Shown here piece after piece: positions 13,291 through 21,035 of a stretch of 33,395 nucleotides of DNA. Numbering within the stretch: position 1 is the first letter of the stretch; each line of letters opens with the position of its first letter. Source of the stretch: a virus; IMG/VR virus record IMGVR_UViG_3300048597_000080, positions 1-33,395 of that record, one strand, 5' to 3'. Both the position numbers and the translations under genes were made by a program. The notes under the pieces were generated by a model. That model was given only the letters and a program-made list of their open reading frames with translations. It did no database searches and had not been told where the DNA came from.

Positions 13291-15690
13291 CTAGGCCGCC
13301 CTGAAATGGCCGTCGGCGACGGCGCGGTGCATGCCCTCGCCCACCTCGACGCCGTAGCGCCGGAAGAAGTCGCGCACGCCGCCGGCGTCGATCGCGTTGA
13401 CATGAAAGGTCAGGGAGCGGCCACCCAGCAACCCGGAGCCGCTGTCCTGCCCCTCGCCGCCACCCGGCAGTGACGGATAGACCGGCGCCCTGGCGCTACC
13501 GCTGGCGGCGTCGGCGAGGCTGGCGAGCCGCTGGCTCCACTTGGCTGGAAGGACGACCTCCTTCTCGTGCAGCATGTGGATGCCGTCCTTGGTGACCTCG
13601 GTACCGCCGGCAGCCGAGGGCAGCAGCAGCCCGGCGCCAAGAACCGCGGCGTAGGCGAGGCCCGCCGGGACCGCCGCGAACGGGCCCATGTAGGGCGAGA
13701 GGTAGGCGTAGACGTTGGCGAAGGTTTCCGCGGCCGATGTCATGATGGACTTCTGGGCCTTGCCCTTCTGCAGCGTGACGGCGGCCGAGGCGGCGGCGCC
13801 AGCGACGCCCGTCCGGGTGGCGGCGCCCGCGATGGCCGCTGCGGTCTCCACCTGCTCGCCATAGATGGCGGCAGCGACCCGCTGGCCGATGAACTTCACG
13901 ACCATCTGCTGGGCCTGCTGGGCGAGCGCCTGGAGCAACGTCTGGGCGTTCAGCTGGCCGGAGAGCAGCCGGTTGGTGAAGCTCTCGACGTCGTTCGCCA
14001 TCTTGTCGCGGTCGCGCGCGATCTGGTCGTTCTTCTGGCGCTCGGCCTGGATTTCGCGCTGGCGGGCCTCGTCCTTGAGGCGTTCGGCCTCGTTGGAGAT
14101 ATCGGCCATGCGCGCCTGGTGCTCGAGCTCGAGCAGCTCGAGCTCGCCCTGCAGCTGGAGGCGCTGCTGGGGCTTGAGGTTCTCGACGGCCAACTGGCGC
14201 TGGATGGATTCGCGCTGGACCGCATATTCCTGGTCCGCGATGAACCGCACCTGTGAGAGGTACAGCCAGTCGCCCATCTGGCCGAGGCCGTGGCGGGTGT
14301 CGAGCGCCTGGCGGTAGATGTCGAGCTTGGTCAGTTCCTTGTCGCGCTCGATGTCGATCTCTTGCTGGGCGGCCGAGCGCGCGAGACCTACCGCGGGGTC
14401 TTCGGAGGTGCCGACGCCGGCGCCCTTGGGATCGACGCCCTGCACGCGCGGACGGCGCTTGCCCGTGACGGTGAGCTCGCCGTTGTTCCAATTGGGGTCT
14501 GGCTTCGCGTACTCGATGCTGTCGGCGAGGGCGCCCTGCACCTTCGCGATTTCGCGCATCATCCCGATCTGAGATTCCAGTTCGGCAATGTGCGCGTCCA
14601 TCGTGTCGACGTCGGGGAGCATGAGGGCATCCCACCGCTCGCCGTTGGCGATCTCGTCACGGGTCTTCTTGAAGTTCGCGAGCTTGCCTTCGAGGTCGTA
14701 AATCTGGTCTCCGACCTGGTCCATAGGCGTGCTGCTGAGGATGCCCCAATACCGGGCATAGCGTTCCATGTATTGCAGGATGCCCGGCATCGCCTCGGCG
14801 AAGTCCTGGGCGAGCTGCTTGATGGCCTCGGAGTTCGCGGCGATCGCGACCGTGCCGGTCGTCTTGATCGTCTCCCACAGCGCGTTCAACTTGTCGTCCG
14901 CGTCGTCGGCCTTGTTGATCATGTCCTCGGTCATCACGAGGCCCAGCTTGTGCGCTTCCTCGCGGGCCGCCCGGATGCCCTCCTCGCCGGTCTTCAGCAT
15001 CTCGGCCATCTTCGGGCCGGCCGCCTTGCCGAAGAGGTCGGATGCCAGGGCGGCACGATCGGCGGCGTTCGGCACCTCCGCCAGCTTGCGCAGCACGGCG
15101 TCCATGGCCTCGTCGGTGTTCGCGAAGTCGTCCGCGGTGACCCGGCTGGCAAGGCCGAGGAACTGGAGCGCCTGAGCCGCGGGGCCCGCGCCCGACGTGC
15201 GGAACTCGCCGAGGTTCTTGTTCAGCTTGACGAGGGCGTCGTCCATCACCTGCGCGGAGCCGCCCAGCTGGCCGGAGGCGTAGCGCATCTCCTGGATGTA
15301 GGTCGTCGAGGCGTTCGCGGCGTTGCCCACGTCCTTGATAGCGGCCGCGCTCTCCAGGGCGCCCTTCACCGTCGCCACGAGGCCGCCGCCGATCAGGCCG
15401 ACGATCGCCGTGTGCACGCTGAAGATGTTCCGGTAGAGGCTGTTCAGCACGCCGCCCACGCTCGACAGCGTGCCGCCAATGCCCGACGCCATGCGCCGGA
15501 ACGCCCCACCGATGCCCGAGGTGGACGATTCGATGCGGTTCTCGGTGGTCTTGGTGCGCGAGGCGAGTTCGGCCAGGTCGGCATTGATGCGCGACGTGGC
15601 GCTGCCGATCGACCCGACCAGCTCCTTCAGGGCCGCGTCGAGCGCCCCGGTCTGGGCGCCGAACCGGACGTCGACGGTCTTCTCGGTCAT
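13291..15690 (-). CDS. tail tape measure protein
   Basis: The 799-residue protein sets tail length and enters the cell envelope ahead of the DNA. It shows the standard features: long helical and coiled-coil regions (an N-terminal heptad region, and a Gln/Glu/Arg-rich region about residues 430-560 with repeated LAVENLKPQQR-type helices), hydrophobic segments at about 95-115 and 680-700, and the expected place between the tail assembly chaperone and the distal tail protein. For a non-contractile tail, 799 residues predict a tube of roughly 110-120 nm by the usual 1.5 angstrom per residue rule, an estimate only. Start ATG at 15690. Confidence 0.88.
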   Translation of the reverse strand: MTEKTVDVRFGAQTGALDAALKELVGSIGSATSRINADLAELASRTKTTENRIESSTSGIGGAFRRMASGIGGTLSSVGGVLNSLYRNIFSVHTAIVGLIGGGLVATVKGALESAAAIKDVGNAANASTTYIQEMRYASGQLGGSAQVMDDALVKLNKNLGEFRTSGAGPAAQALQFLGLASRVTADDFANTDEAMDAVLRKLAEVPNAADRAALASDLFGKAAGPKMAEMLKTGEEGIRAAREEAHKLGLVMTEDMINKADDADDKLNALWETIKTTGTVAIAANSEAIKQLAQDFAEAMPGILQYMERYARYWGILSSTPMDQVGDQIYDLEGKLANFKKTRDEIANGERWDALMLPDVDTMDAHIAELESQIGMMREIAKVQGALADSIEYAKPDPNWNNGELTVTGKRRPRVQGVDPKGAGVGTSEDPAVGLARSAAQQEIDIERDKELTKLDIYRQALDTRHGLGQMGDWLYLSQVRFIADQEYAVQRESIQRQLAVENLKPQQRLQLQGELELLELEHQARMADISNEAERLKDEARQREIQAERQKNDQIARDRDKMANDVESFTNRLLSGQLNAQTLLQALAQQAQQMVVKFIGQRVAAAIYGEQVETAAAIAGAATRTGVAGAAASAAVTLQKGKAQKSIMTSAAETFANVYAYLSPYMGPFAAVPAGLAYAAVLGAGLLLPSAAGGTEVTKDGIHMLHEKEVVLPAKWSQRLASLADAASGSARAPVYPSLPGGGEGQDSGSGLLGGRSLTFHVNAIDAGGVRDFFRRYGVEVGEGMHRAVADGHFRAA

Positions 15691-15694
15691 GCGG

Positions 15695-15943
15695 TCACCC
15701 GTTCGCGAGCTGGATCAGCTCGTCGAGGTCAGTTTCGGAGATGGGGGAATTGGAGGCGCCAGAGGGCTTGAAGCCGGCCGCCTGCGCGACCGTGACCCGC
15801 AGAGGCGGGTATTGCCCCCAGGCGGCGTAGAGGGCACGCAGGCGGGGCAGCGTGAGGCGGCCGATCTCCGCCCAGGTCCAGCCGGTGTTGGCTGAAACCT
15901 CGGCGTAGAGGGCGGTCCAGCCTAGCCCTGCCCCGCCTGTGCT
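15695..15943 (-). CDS. tail assembly chaperone, frameshifted C-terminal part
   Basis: This is the -1 frame continuation of the chaperone gene. It has no convincing start of its own but encodes a well-formed 82-residue segment with YAEVSANTGWTWAEIGRLT, then PRLRALYAAWGQYP and an acidic end. Reading across GGGGGAA at 15949-15943 joins about 99 residues of the first frame to it, giving a product of about 181 residues. In lambda the equivalent G-T product binds the tape measure and loads tail tube subunits. It abuts the tape measure start, as expected. Independent initiation cannot be excluded. Confidence 0.7.
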   Translation of the reverse strand, partial: STGGAGLGWTALYAEVSANTGWTWAEIGRLTLPRLRALYAAWGQYPPLRVTVAQAAGFKPSGASNSPISETDLDELIQLANG

Positions 15944-16239
15944 TCCCCCGCCGAAAGCATCCCCGACACGCGGAAGACCGCGGTCATCACCGTGGTCATG
16001 TTGCGGAGATTGAGGAGCTCGCGGCCGATCCTGTCGGCGGTGACCTCGGGGTGGCGACGCCGGAGCGCGAAGCCGAGGATGGTGACGGACGCATTGCGCG
16101 CCTCGGCCACCTTCCCCGAGCCGATATCGGCGAACAGGGACTCGGCCTCGATCACCTCGTCCAGGGACAGCGCGGCGATGGTGTATTCCGCGCCGTCCCC
16201 GAGGGTGATGCGCTCCTCGTCGTCGAGCAGCGCCTTCAT
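15922..16239 (-). CDS. tail assembly chaperone, first-frame product (GTA g10-like)
   Basis: The 105-residue product has an opening typical of these chaperones: a short beta stretch with LGDGAEYTIAALSLDEVIEAE, then helical segments with NASVTILGFALRRRHPEVTADRIG. It ends shortly after GMLSAGE when no frameshift occurs. The ATG at 16239 overlaps the stop of the tail tube gene. Position between tail tube and tape measure is diagnostic. The short form should be the abundant product and the frameshifted form the minor one. Confidence 0.82.
   Translation of the reverse strand: MKALLDDEERITLGDGAEYTIAALSLDEVIEAESLFADIGSGKVAEARNASVTILGFALRRRHPEVTADRIGRELLNLRNMTTVMTAVFRVSGMLSAGEAQAGQG
15943..15949 (-). 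promoter_or_regulatory. candidate -1 ribosomal slippery site
   Basis: In the first frame the sequence reads G GGG GAA. Slipping back one base gives GGG GGA, with perfect P-site re-pairing and partial A-site re-pairing. The next frame is open to the tape measure gene. The first-frame stop is at 15924-15922, about 20 bases later. This is not the commonest heptamer, so the exact site is inferred. Confidence 0.55.
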
Positions 16240-16991
16240 CAGCCCGCCGACGCCCAGGACATGACGTTGCCGCTGTCATCGGCGAAGGCCTCGAAGCTGG
16301 TCTCGGGCAGCATGTAGTCATCCATCTTCAGCGGCATGGTGAGGCCGGAGATCGAGACGGCGTGCAGCTTCGACCAGAGCGACTTGCCTTTGGTGACCGT
16401 GCACAGGTTCAGCGAGAAGGCCGGGGCGCTGCCCATGACGGTGTTCGTCAGGGTGAAGAGCGTGTTCGGCGCGACCGGGCTGGCGACCGTGGTGTTGTAG
16501 GAGATCAGCACCGCGGCCGAGGCGTTCGCCGCGGCAAAGGTGTAGACGCCCGCCGAGACCGAATACTGGCCCGCCGCCGGCGAGGAGGCGACGCGCTCCA
16601 TGGTCTGGCCGGTGGCGGCCAGGGTCACACCCAGATCCTCGTAGAAGATCGCCGCGCCGGCGACCGTGACCGTGTAGGTCGAGGAGCCGGGGATCGCGCC
16701 GGCCTCGTCGATGACGGGGGTCTTCAGGGCGGTGGAGGGCGTGGCGCCCAGGAGGTCCGCCCAGATCCGACCGTTGATTTGGCCCTGCTTGAACTTGCCG
16801 GTGATCGAGGCGGGGCCCTGCGAGATATCGACCGGGAAGCGGAACTCGCCGCGGAGCGATTTGTTCTCGAACTTCGCCTCGAGCGAGATTTCCTGCAGCA
16901 CGCCGATGCGGCGCGCCGTGGGGTTGGCGATGTCGGTGCGGGTCAGGAAGAGCGCGCCCGAGCCGAACTGGTACTGCTTAACGGTAGGCAT
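16239..16991 (-). CDS. major tail (tube) protein
   Basis: The 250-residue protein fits a siphophage tail tube subunit: a strongly beta N-terminus (YQFGSGALFLTRTD), the GEFRFPVDISQGPASITGKFK segment, a central Thr/Val/Ala-rich beta insert, and a C-terminal KLHAVSISGLTMPLKMDDY strand. It lies between tail terminator and assembly chaperone. Phage tubes are stacks of hexameric rings of this protein. The central part (about residues 95-170, with YTVTVAGAAIFYEDLG) may be an extra surface domain. Start ATG at 16991. Confidence 0.85.
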   Translation of the reverse strand: MPTVKQYQFGSGALFLTRTDIANPTARRIGVLQEISLEAKFENKSLRGEFRFPVDISQGPASITGKFKQGQINGRIWADLLGATPSTALKTPVIDEAGAIPGSSTYTVTVAGAAIFYEDLGVTLAATGQTMERVASSPAAGQYSVSAGVYTFAAANASAAVLISYNTTVASPVAPNTLFTLTNTVMGSAPAFSLNLCTVTKGKSLWSKLHAVSISGLTMPLKMDDYMLPETSFEAFADDSGNVMSWASAG

Positions 16992-17006
16992 AGGTCAGGC
17001 CCTCCT

Positions 17007-17450
17007 TCAGGGGATCACGACGATGATGGGAATGCGGGCAAAGCCCTGTGGCCCGAGGAGGCCTTCGTCGGTGTCGATGTTGCCCTCGATGCGGCAGTCG
17101 AAGACGAGGCCGCCGAGCGTGCAGCGTTCGCCCTCGCCGCGGATATCGCGCAGCGGGTCCGGCTGCAGCGCGGCCTCGAACGCGTCGAGCACGTTGTTGA
17201 TCTGGGTCGACGGGATGGCGTTGTGTGCGCCGTCGGCGAAGCAGTAGACCCAGGCAGTGAAGGTCAGGCGCCGCAGCGGGTCGCCGCCGCGCGTGGACCA
17301 GCCATAGGATTCGGTCGGGCTGCCCAGGAAGAAGGCGGGCTGGGCGGAGCCGGGCACTTCGTCGGCGCCGGGTAGGCGGCGGCCCTTGGTCTTGAAGCTG
17401 GTGCACTCGCTGAGGCGATCGAACAGCGCGACGGAGATTTCCTCACGCAA
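17007..17450 (-). CDS. tail terminator/completion protein
   Basis: The 147-residue protein resembles tail terminators (lambda U type, DUF3168-like): an N-terminal helix LFDRLSECTSF, the FTAWVYCFADGAHNAIPSTQ strand-and-loop, and a DAFEAALQPDP helix followed by beta strands ending IPIIVVIP. Position between the gp10-like connector and the tail tube supports the call. The start is a TTG at 17450 overlapping the upstream stop (TTGCGTGA), with GGGGGTG upstream. No ATG in frame fits better. Confidence 0.75.
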   Translation of the reverse strand: MREEISVALFDRLSECTSFKTKGRRLPGADEVPGSAQPAFFLGSPTESYGWSTRGGDPLRRLTFTAWVYCFADGAHNAIPSTQINNVLDAFEAALQPDPLRDIRGEGERCTLGGLVFDCRIEGNIDTDEGLLGPQGFARIPIIVVIP

Positions 17451-17910
17451 GGGCCACCCCCAACGCGTCCGCGTATTCGGCCTCGATCAGCCCCTCGTTT
17501 TCGGACAGGGCAGGCAGCAGGAACGGCCTCGCCGCGCTGCCGGGGTGGTTGACGCGCCTGGCGAAGACCTGCTTGCCGCCGACCTTGAAGGCGAGCGCCT
17601 TCTTGTTCCGGGCCTCGATGACGTGCGGCTTCATGCCGGTCGTCTCGAAGGCGACGCCGTAAGTGACATTGGTGCCAACGACGCCCGTCACGCCCGCTGA
17701 TTTGTCCTCGACGCGGCGCGCGATAGAACCAGATAGCCTGCCCGTCCTGCGTTTCAGCACCTGGCCGGACAGCTTCTGCTTCTTCACGTACGACTGCAGG
17801 ATGATCGTCAGCTTTTCAGTACGGCGCACCAGCTCCGGGCGCAGCTTCGGCGAAATCCCATCGACGTACTGGATCAGCTCGCGGTCGCCGGTGAGGTCTC
17901 CAGAGATCAC
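17443..17910 (-). CDS. head-tail joining protein, HK97 gp10-like
   Basis: The 155-residue protein matches the HK97 gp10 family: an N-terminal helix with KLRPELVRRTEKLTIILQS, the GQVLKRRTGRLSGSI motif with the conserved TGRL, then VVGTNVTYGVAFETTG and HPGSAARPFLLPAL. This family sits at the head-tail joint. The start is a GTG at 17910 overlapping the previous stop as GTGA. Length is normal. Confidence 0.85.
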   Translation of the reverse strand: MISGDLTGDRELIQYVDGISPKLRPELVRRTEKLTIILQSYVKKQKLSGQVLKRRTGRLSGSIARRVEDKSAGVTGVVGTNVTYGVAFETTGMKPHVIEARNKKALAFKVGGKQVFARRVNHPGSAARPFLLPALSENEGLIEAEYADALGVALA

Positions 17911-18434
17911 AGCGCGACCTCGCGGTGGCGCTGCAGGATGGCCTTGGCCGACTGCGTGAGCTCGGAGACGATGAAGGCCGTCGTCTCGCCAGCCAAGCCT
18001 TTTGACGACAGCCCAAGGCGGTCCATTTCGCGGTAGCGCAGCACGACGGTCTCGATGACCGCCTGCTGCACATCGTCCGGGACGGTGGCGTAGCCGGCCG
18101 TGTAGGTGGCGACGACCGGGCCGGCGCCGAATACGCCGCTGTTCAGCGTCAGGACGCGGCCGTCGCGCGTCCAGTTCGTCGACGGGGAATCGATCCCGGC
18201 GACCGTGAGGCCGGTGAAGGTGACGACCGGGCCGTGCTTGAGGAAAATGCTGCTCTGCCCCATCGGGCGGAATGCGTCGGTGTACGACGTCACCGCGAAG
18301 GTGCGGGCGCAGAACGTCTCGGCCGCGGTGCTGACTGCGGCGATCAGCCGGTCGAGCAGCGCGTCGTCGGTCGTGTTGGCGCCCGCTATCCGCGCATATG
18401 CCCGAACGTTGTCGCGGGAGACGAGCGCCGTCAT
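17907..18434 (-). CDS. head-tail connector (head completion) protein
   Basis: The 175-residue protein resembles gp6-like head-tail connectors: N-terminal helices with DDALLDRLIAAVSTAAETFCARTF, a central beta region (GPVVTFTGLTVAG, then VATYTAGYATVPDDVQQAV) and a C-terminal helix ETVVLRYREMDR. The AGYATVPDDVQQA signature is common in this family. It forms a ring beneath the portal. It lies upstream of the gp10-like gene, as expected. Confidence 0.82.
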   Translation of the reverse strand: MTALVSRDNVRAYARIAGANTTDDALLDRLIAAVSTAAETFCARTFAVTSYTDAFRPMGQSSIFLKHGPVVTFTGLTVAGIDSPSTNWTRDGRVLTLNSGVFGAGPVVATYTAGYATVPDDVQQAVIETVVLRYREMDRLGLSSKGLAGETTAFIVSELTQSAKAILQRHREVAL

Positions 18435-18437
18435 GGC

Positions 18438-18731
18438 TTACTTCCGGCCGGGCTTCTTCGCAGGCGCCGCCGGCTGCGGGTCGAGGTCGGTGATTGCCTC
18501 GGGGACGGGATCTTCCGTCTCGACCGCCTCTTCCTCGGTTTCGGCGGGCGGCTCCGGGACCTCGATCGCCGTCAAGACGAAGCCGTGCGGCGCGAGGTCC
18601 TGGGCGATCTCGACCGCCTCTTCCTCGGTGCAGTCGACGACGCCGTCGACAACATCAAAGGAGCGGCCAAGCGCCGAGACAGCGCTGACGGTTATGGCGC
18701 CCATCAGGGCGAGGCGAGTGGACTTGCTCAA
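18438..18731 (-). CDS. small acidic hypothetical protein in head module
   Basis: The 97-residue product has a short N-terminal domain (about residues 1-55, TEEEAVEIAQDLAPHGFVL in the middle) and a Glu/Pro-rich acidic tail that ends in a basic KKPGRK. It is not recognised. The start is TTG at 18731, which overlaps the preceding stop as TTGA and has GGAG eight bases upstream. The position, between capsid and connectors, is where many phages carry short capsid-associated or head-completion proteins. Confidence 0.6.
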   Translation of the reverse strand: MSKSTRLALMGAITVSAVSALGRSFDVVDGVVDCTEEEAVEIAQDLAPHGFVLTAIEVPEPPAETEEEAVETEDPVPEAITDLDPQPAAPAKKPGRK

Positions 18732-18937
18732 GGGGAAATCTCCACGCTGATGCCCTCGCCATCGTTCGAGACGAAGACGACGTGGCTGCCGTCGCCGAAG
18801 CGCACGACTGAGAGCTGTTTGACGATCATCCCGGCCTCGTTCAGCCGGCCCGCAAGGGCGTCGTGAACGTCGGCGAGGTTCGGGAACTCGGCGAGGGCGG
18901 TCTTGAAGGCCTCGGCGATCTGCTGCTTGGGGTCCAT
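18728..18937 (-). CDS. small hypothetical protein in head module
   Basis: A 69-residue protein of unknown role: an N-terminal helix (DPKQQIAEAFKTAL), a second helix with LADVHDALAGRL, then a beta stretch VRFGDGSHVVFVSNDG. It lies right after the HNH endonuclease gene and overlaps the next gene by four bases. The regular helix-beta make-up and the coupling support it as a gene. Confidence 0.6.
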   Translation of the reverse strand: MDPKQQIAEAFKTALAEFPNLADVHDALAGRLNEAGMIVKQLSVVRFGDGSHVVFVSNDGEGISVEISP

Positions 18938-18952
18938 CGGCGTCCTCGGGTT

Positions 18953-19426
18953 TCAGCCGTGCGCGCGGCTTTCACCGCGAACGATCTTGCTGATGTGCGT
19001 CTGGCCGACGCCGTAGCGGCGGGCGAGCGAGGCTTGCGAAACGCCCGGCCGATATGCCGAACGGATCGCCATGACTTGCTCTGTGGTCAGTTTCGCAACC
19101 ACACTCTCTTCGCCATGCAAGGCTGGGGGCGGGAGCGAATCCCTGCCCTTCGCCCGCATGTCGGCGAGGTTCTCCGCCTGCGTCGCAACCCGGAGGTGAG
19201 CCGGATTGCAGCAGGGCGGGTTGTCGCAGGTGTGCATGACGACGCGGCCAGCGGGGACGTGGCCCCCGCTGAACCGCAGCGCCAGGCTATGCGCCGTGTG
19301 CGTCCGGCATTTCCAGCCGAACGACCCGTAACCAGCCTTCAGGCGGCGGCCCAGCCACGGCCAGCACTCGTCTGGACCGCGCTTGTCGACCAGTCGCCAG
19401 AAGCCCGCTTCCGTATTACGGCGCAT
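18953..19426 (-). CDS. HNH homing endonuclease
   Basis: The 157-residue protein is an HNH_3-type nuclease. Visible motifs are CWPWLGRRLKAGYGSF, then AHSLALRFSGGHVP, the core VVMHTCDNPPCCNPAHL with the catalytic His and zinc-type cysteines, and RVATQAENLADMRAKGRDS. The C-terminus has an HTH with VSQASLARRYGVGQTHISKI that should supply DNA recognition. The ATG at 19426 lies eight bases after the capsid stop. Free-standing HNH genes beside essential structural genes spread by cutting phage genomes that lack them. It could alternatively be a DNA-packaging nuclease, but those lie near terminase. Confidence 0.87.
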   Translation of the reverse strand: MRRNTEAGFWRLVDKRGPDECWPWLGRRLKAGYGSFGWKCRTHTAHSLALRFSGGHVPAGRVVMHTCDNPPCCNPAHLRVATQAENLADMRAKGRDSLPPPALHGEESVVAKLTTEQVMAIRSAYRPGVSQASLARRYGVGQTHISKIVRGESRAHG

Positions 19427-19433
19427 AGGACAA

Positions 19434-20915
19434 TCATCCGTTGGCAATATTGGTGATGACGCCCAGCGACGGCGGGAAGTAGTGCTGCAGCACGCCGTCG
19501 AAATAGACGCCGTACTCACGCTTGCGCTGCACCAGCGGCCAGTCGATGGCGTAGTAGTCGCGCCGCAGCAGCTTGCGGAACACGTCCGAGACGCCCGACA
19601 GCGGGTAAGGCAGCATCGAGGTCGTGAACAGGATCGTGCCGTTCGGCAGGTTCGGGTGCAGCTTGATCGGGATCGCCGTGGCGCCGTCCAGGCTGAACTT
19701 GTTGAGGTAGGCGCGAACCGAAATGCCGCCGACCAGGCCGGACTGGTCGGAGGTGAAGACGAAGCGTTGCGCCGCCGTCGAGGATCCGTTGAGGATCTTC
19801 GCCTGCAGGTTCTTCATCTCCTGCGACGACACCCAGATGCAGTCCGGGGACAGCTTGTAGTTGTCCCAGAAGCTGGCGAGGGCGGTGTCGATCTCGGTGA
19901 TGCCGCCGGCGCTGTCCGAGGTGAGCGGGGTGCCGGTGCCGGCGGTGCCCGTCGCCATGGTCTTGACGTAGGCGCCCGAGCCCGACTTCAGGGCGATCGA
20001 GAGCAGTCCGTCATAGACCTTGTCGTTCGTGGACTGGTCGGAGGTGAACTTCGAGGTCGTGGTCTGCGTGCCGGTGGCGAGGGCGGTGATGACGACCGAG
20101 TTGATGGTCGTGATCGCACCCAGGACTTCCGAGCCCGAGGTCGTGCCCCAGAACCAGGCGTAGGCGACGGCGCCGTTGACGGGGGTGACCGTCGCGGCGA
20201 TTTGCTGGCCGGCCGTCGGGGTGACGGTGGCGACCGAGGACTTCTGCGCGTGGCCGCCCTTGTAGGTGTCGGTCTGGCCGCCCGCGATGACGCGCGAGGC
20301 GTCGGTGACGGCGATGCCGCCGGCCACGGAGGCCCGCAGATAGGCTTCGTGGGTCAGCGCGACGCAGACCACATAGTGGGCGACGTTCGTCAGGGACGTG
20401 CCCGAACCCGAGGCCGCAAGGCTCGGCGTCGGCGTGGTGCCGAGCGCGATCGAGGTGTTGCCGCCGAGGTCGATACGCTCTTCGCCGAGCATCAGCGAGC
20501 GCAGCAGGCCTTCCTTCGCCCGGGCGTTCACGTCGTCGAAGCCCGCGCCGGCCGACTCGGCTTCGAAGGTCACGTAGTCGTCGAGACCGAAGAAGCGGTA
20601 GGCGGCCAGGTATTCGGCCACCGACGTGGCGATGATGCCGCCGCGCAGGCCCTCGGAGATACCGATGCCGACATTGCCGGTGTTGATGCCGGTGATGGCG
20701 CGCCAGTTCGCCTGGATGCCGGCCTTGCCGGTGACGCGCGGGATGATGTTCCGCAGCGGGGTGAGGACCGGATAGAGGGTCTTCGCCGGGGCTTCGAGGT
20801 CGTAATAGGTCAGGCCGGTGGTGGCCGAACCGGACTGCGAGAACGACTTGCGCAGTTCCTCGCTTGCCGCGCTGTTCGCAAGTGCGGCCTTCAACGCTTC
20901 AAGCGTCTGAGACAT
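19434..20915 (-). CDS. major capsid protein, HK97-like, with inserted beta domain
   Basis: This 493-residue protein is the shell subunit. Evidence is position after the protease/scaffold gene, the N-terminal helical region, the TLYPVLTPLRNIIPRV segment typical of the start of mature capsid proteins, and a C-terminal P-domain region ending in KREYGVYFDGVLQHY. About residues 215-295 contain an Ig-like segment (VTPVNGAVAYAWFWGTTSG), probably exposed on the shell. I prefer ATG at 20915, preceded by GGAG, to the one at 20930, which has none. The size is large for HK97-type proteins because of the insert. Confidence 0.88.
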   Translation of the reverse strand: MSQTLEALKAALANSAASEELRKSFSQSGSATTGLTYYDLEAPAKTLYPVLTPLRNIIPRVTGKAGIQANWRAITGINTGNVGIGISEGLRGGIIATSVAEYLAAYRFFGLDDYVTFEAESAGAGFDDVNARAKEGLLRSLMLGEERIDLGGNTSIALGTTPTPSLAASGSGTSLTNVAHYVVCVALTHEAYLRASVAGGIAVTDASRVIAGGQTDTYKGGHAQKSSVATVTPTAGQQIAATVTPVNGAVAYAWFWGTTSGSEVLGAITTINSVVITALATGTQTTTSKFTSDQSTNDKVYDGLLSIALKSGSGAYVKTMATGTAGTGTPLTSDSAGGITEIDTALASFWDNYKLSPDCIWVSSQEMKNLQAKILNGSSTAAQRFVFTSDQSGLVGGISVRAYLNKFSLDGATAIPIKLHPNLPNGTILFTTSMLPYPLSGVSDVFRKLLRRDYYAIDWPLVQRKREYGVYFDGVLQHYFPPSLGVITNIANG

Positions 20916-21035
20916 GATAATGGGCTCCATTGATTAGGAACGCGGCGTCTCTCGACGCTGCTGGGTTGCGAGTTGCCCAAGCCCGCAAAGTAGCAGGGCG
21001 GCGACGGCGCGGTGACGCCGACGTTGGTTCGGCCG

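Noticed and set aside
14290-15771. 493-codon rightward ORF opposite the tape measure gene
   Set aside because: Arg/Gly/Asp/Val-rich with no domain pattern; opposite a clear tape measure coding region.
16240-16321. upstream extension of the second chaperone frame
   Set aside because: It overlaps the tail tube C-terminus and has shadow composition. Only the part after the frameshift site reads as protein.
19383-20933. 516-codon rightward ORF opposite the major capsid gene
   Set aside because: Its composition is dominated by Gly, Arg, Asp and Ala with no ordered motifs. It is in the same antisense register as the intein nuclease and shows what a true GC-rich shadow looks like.
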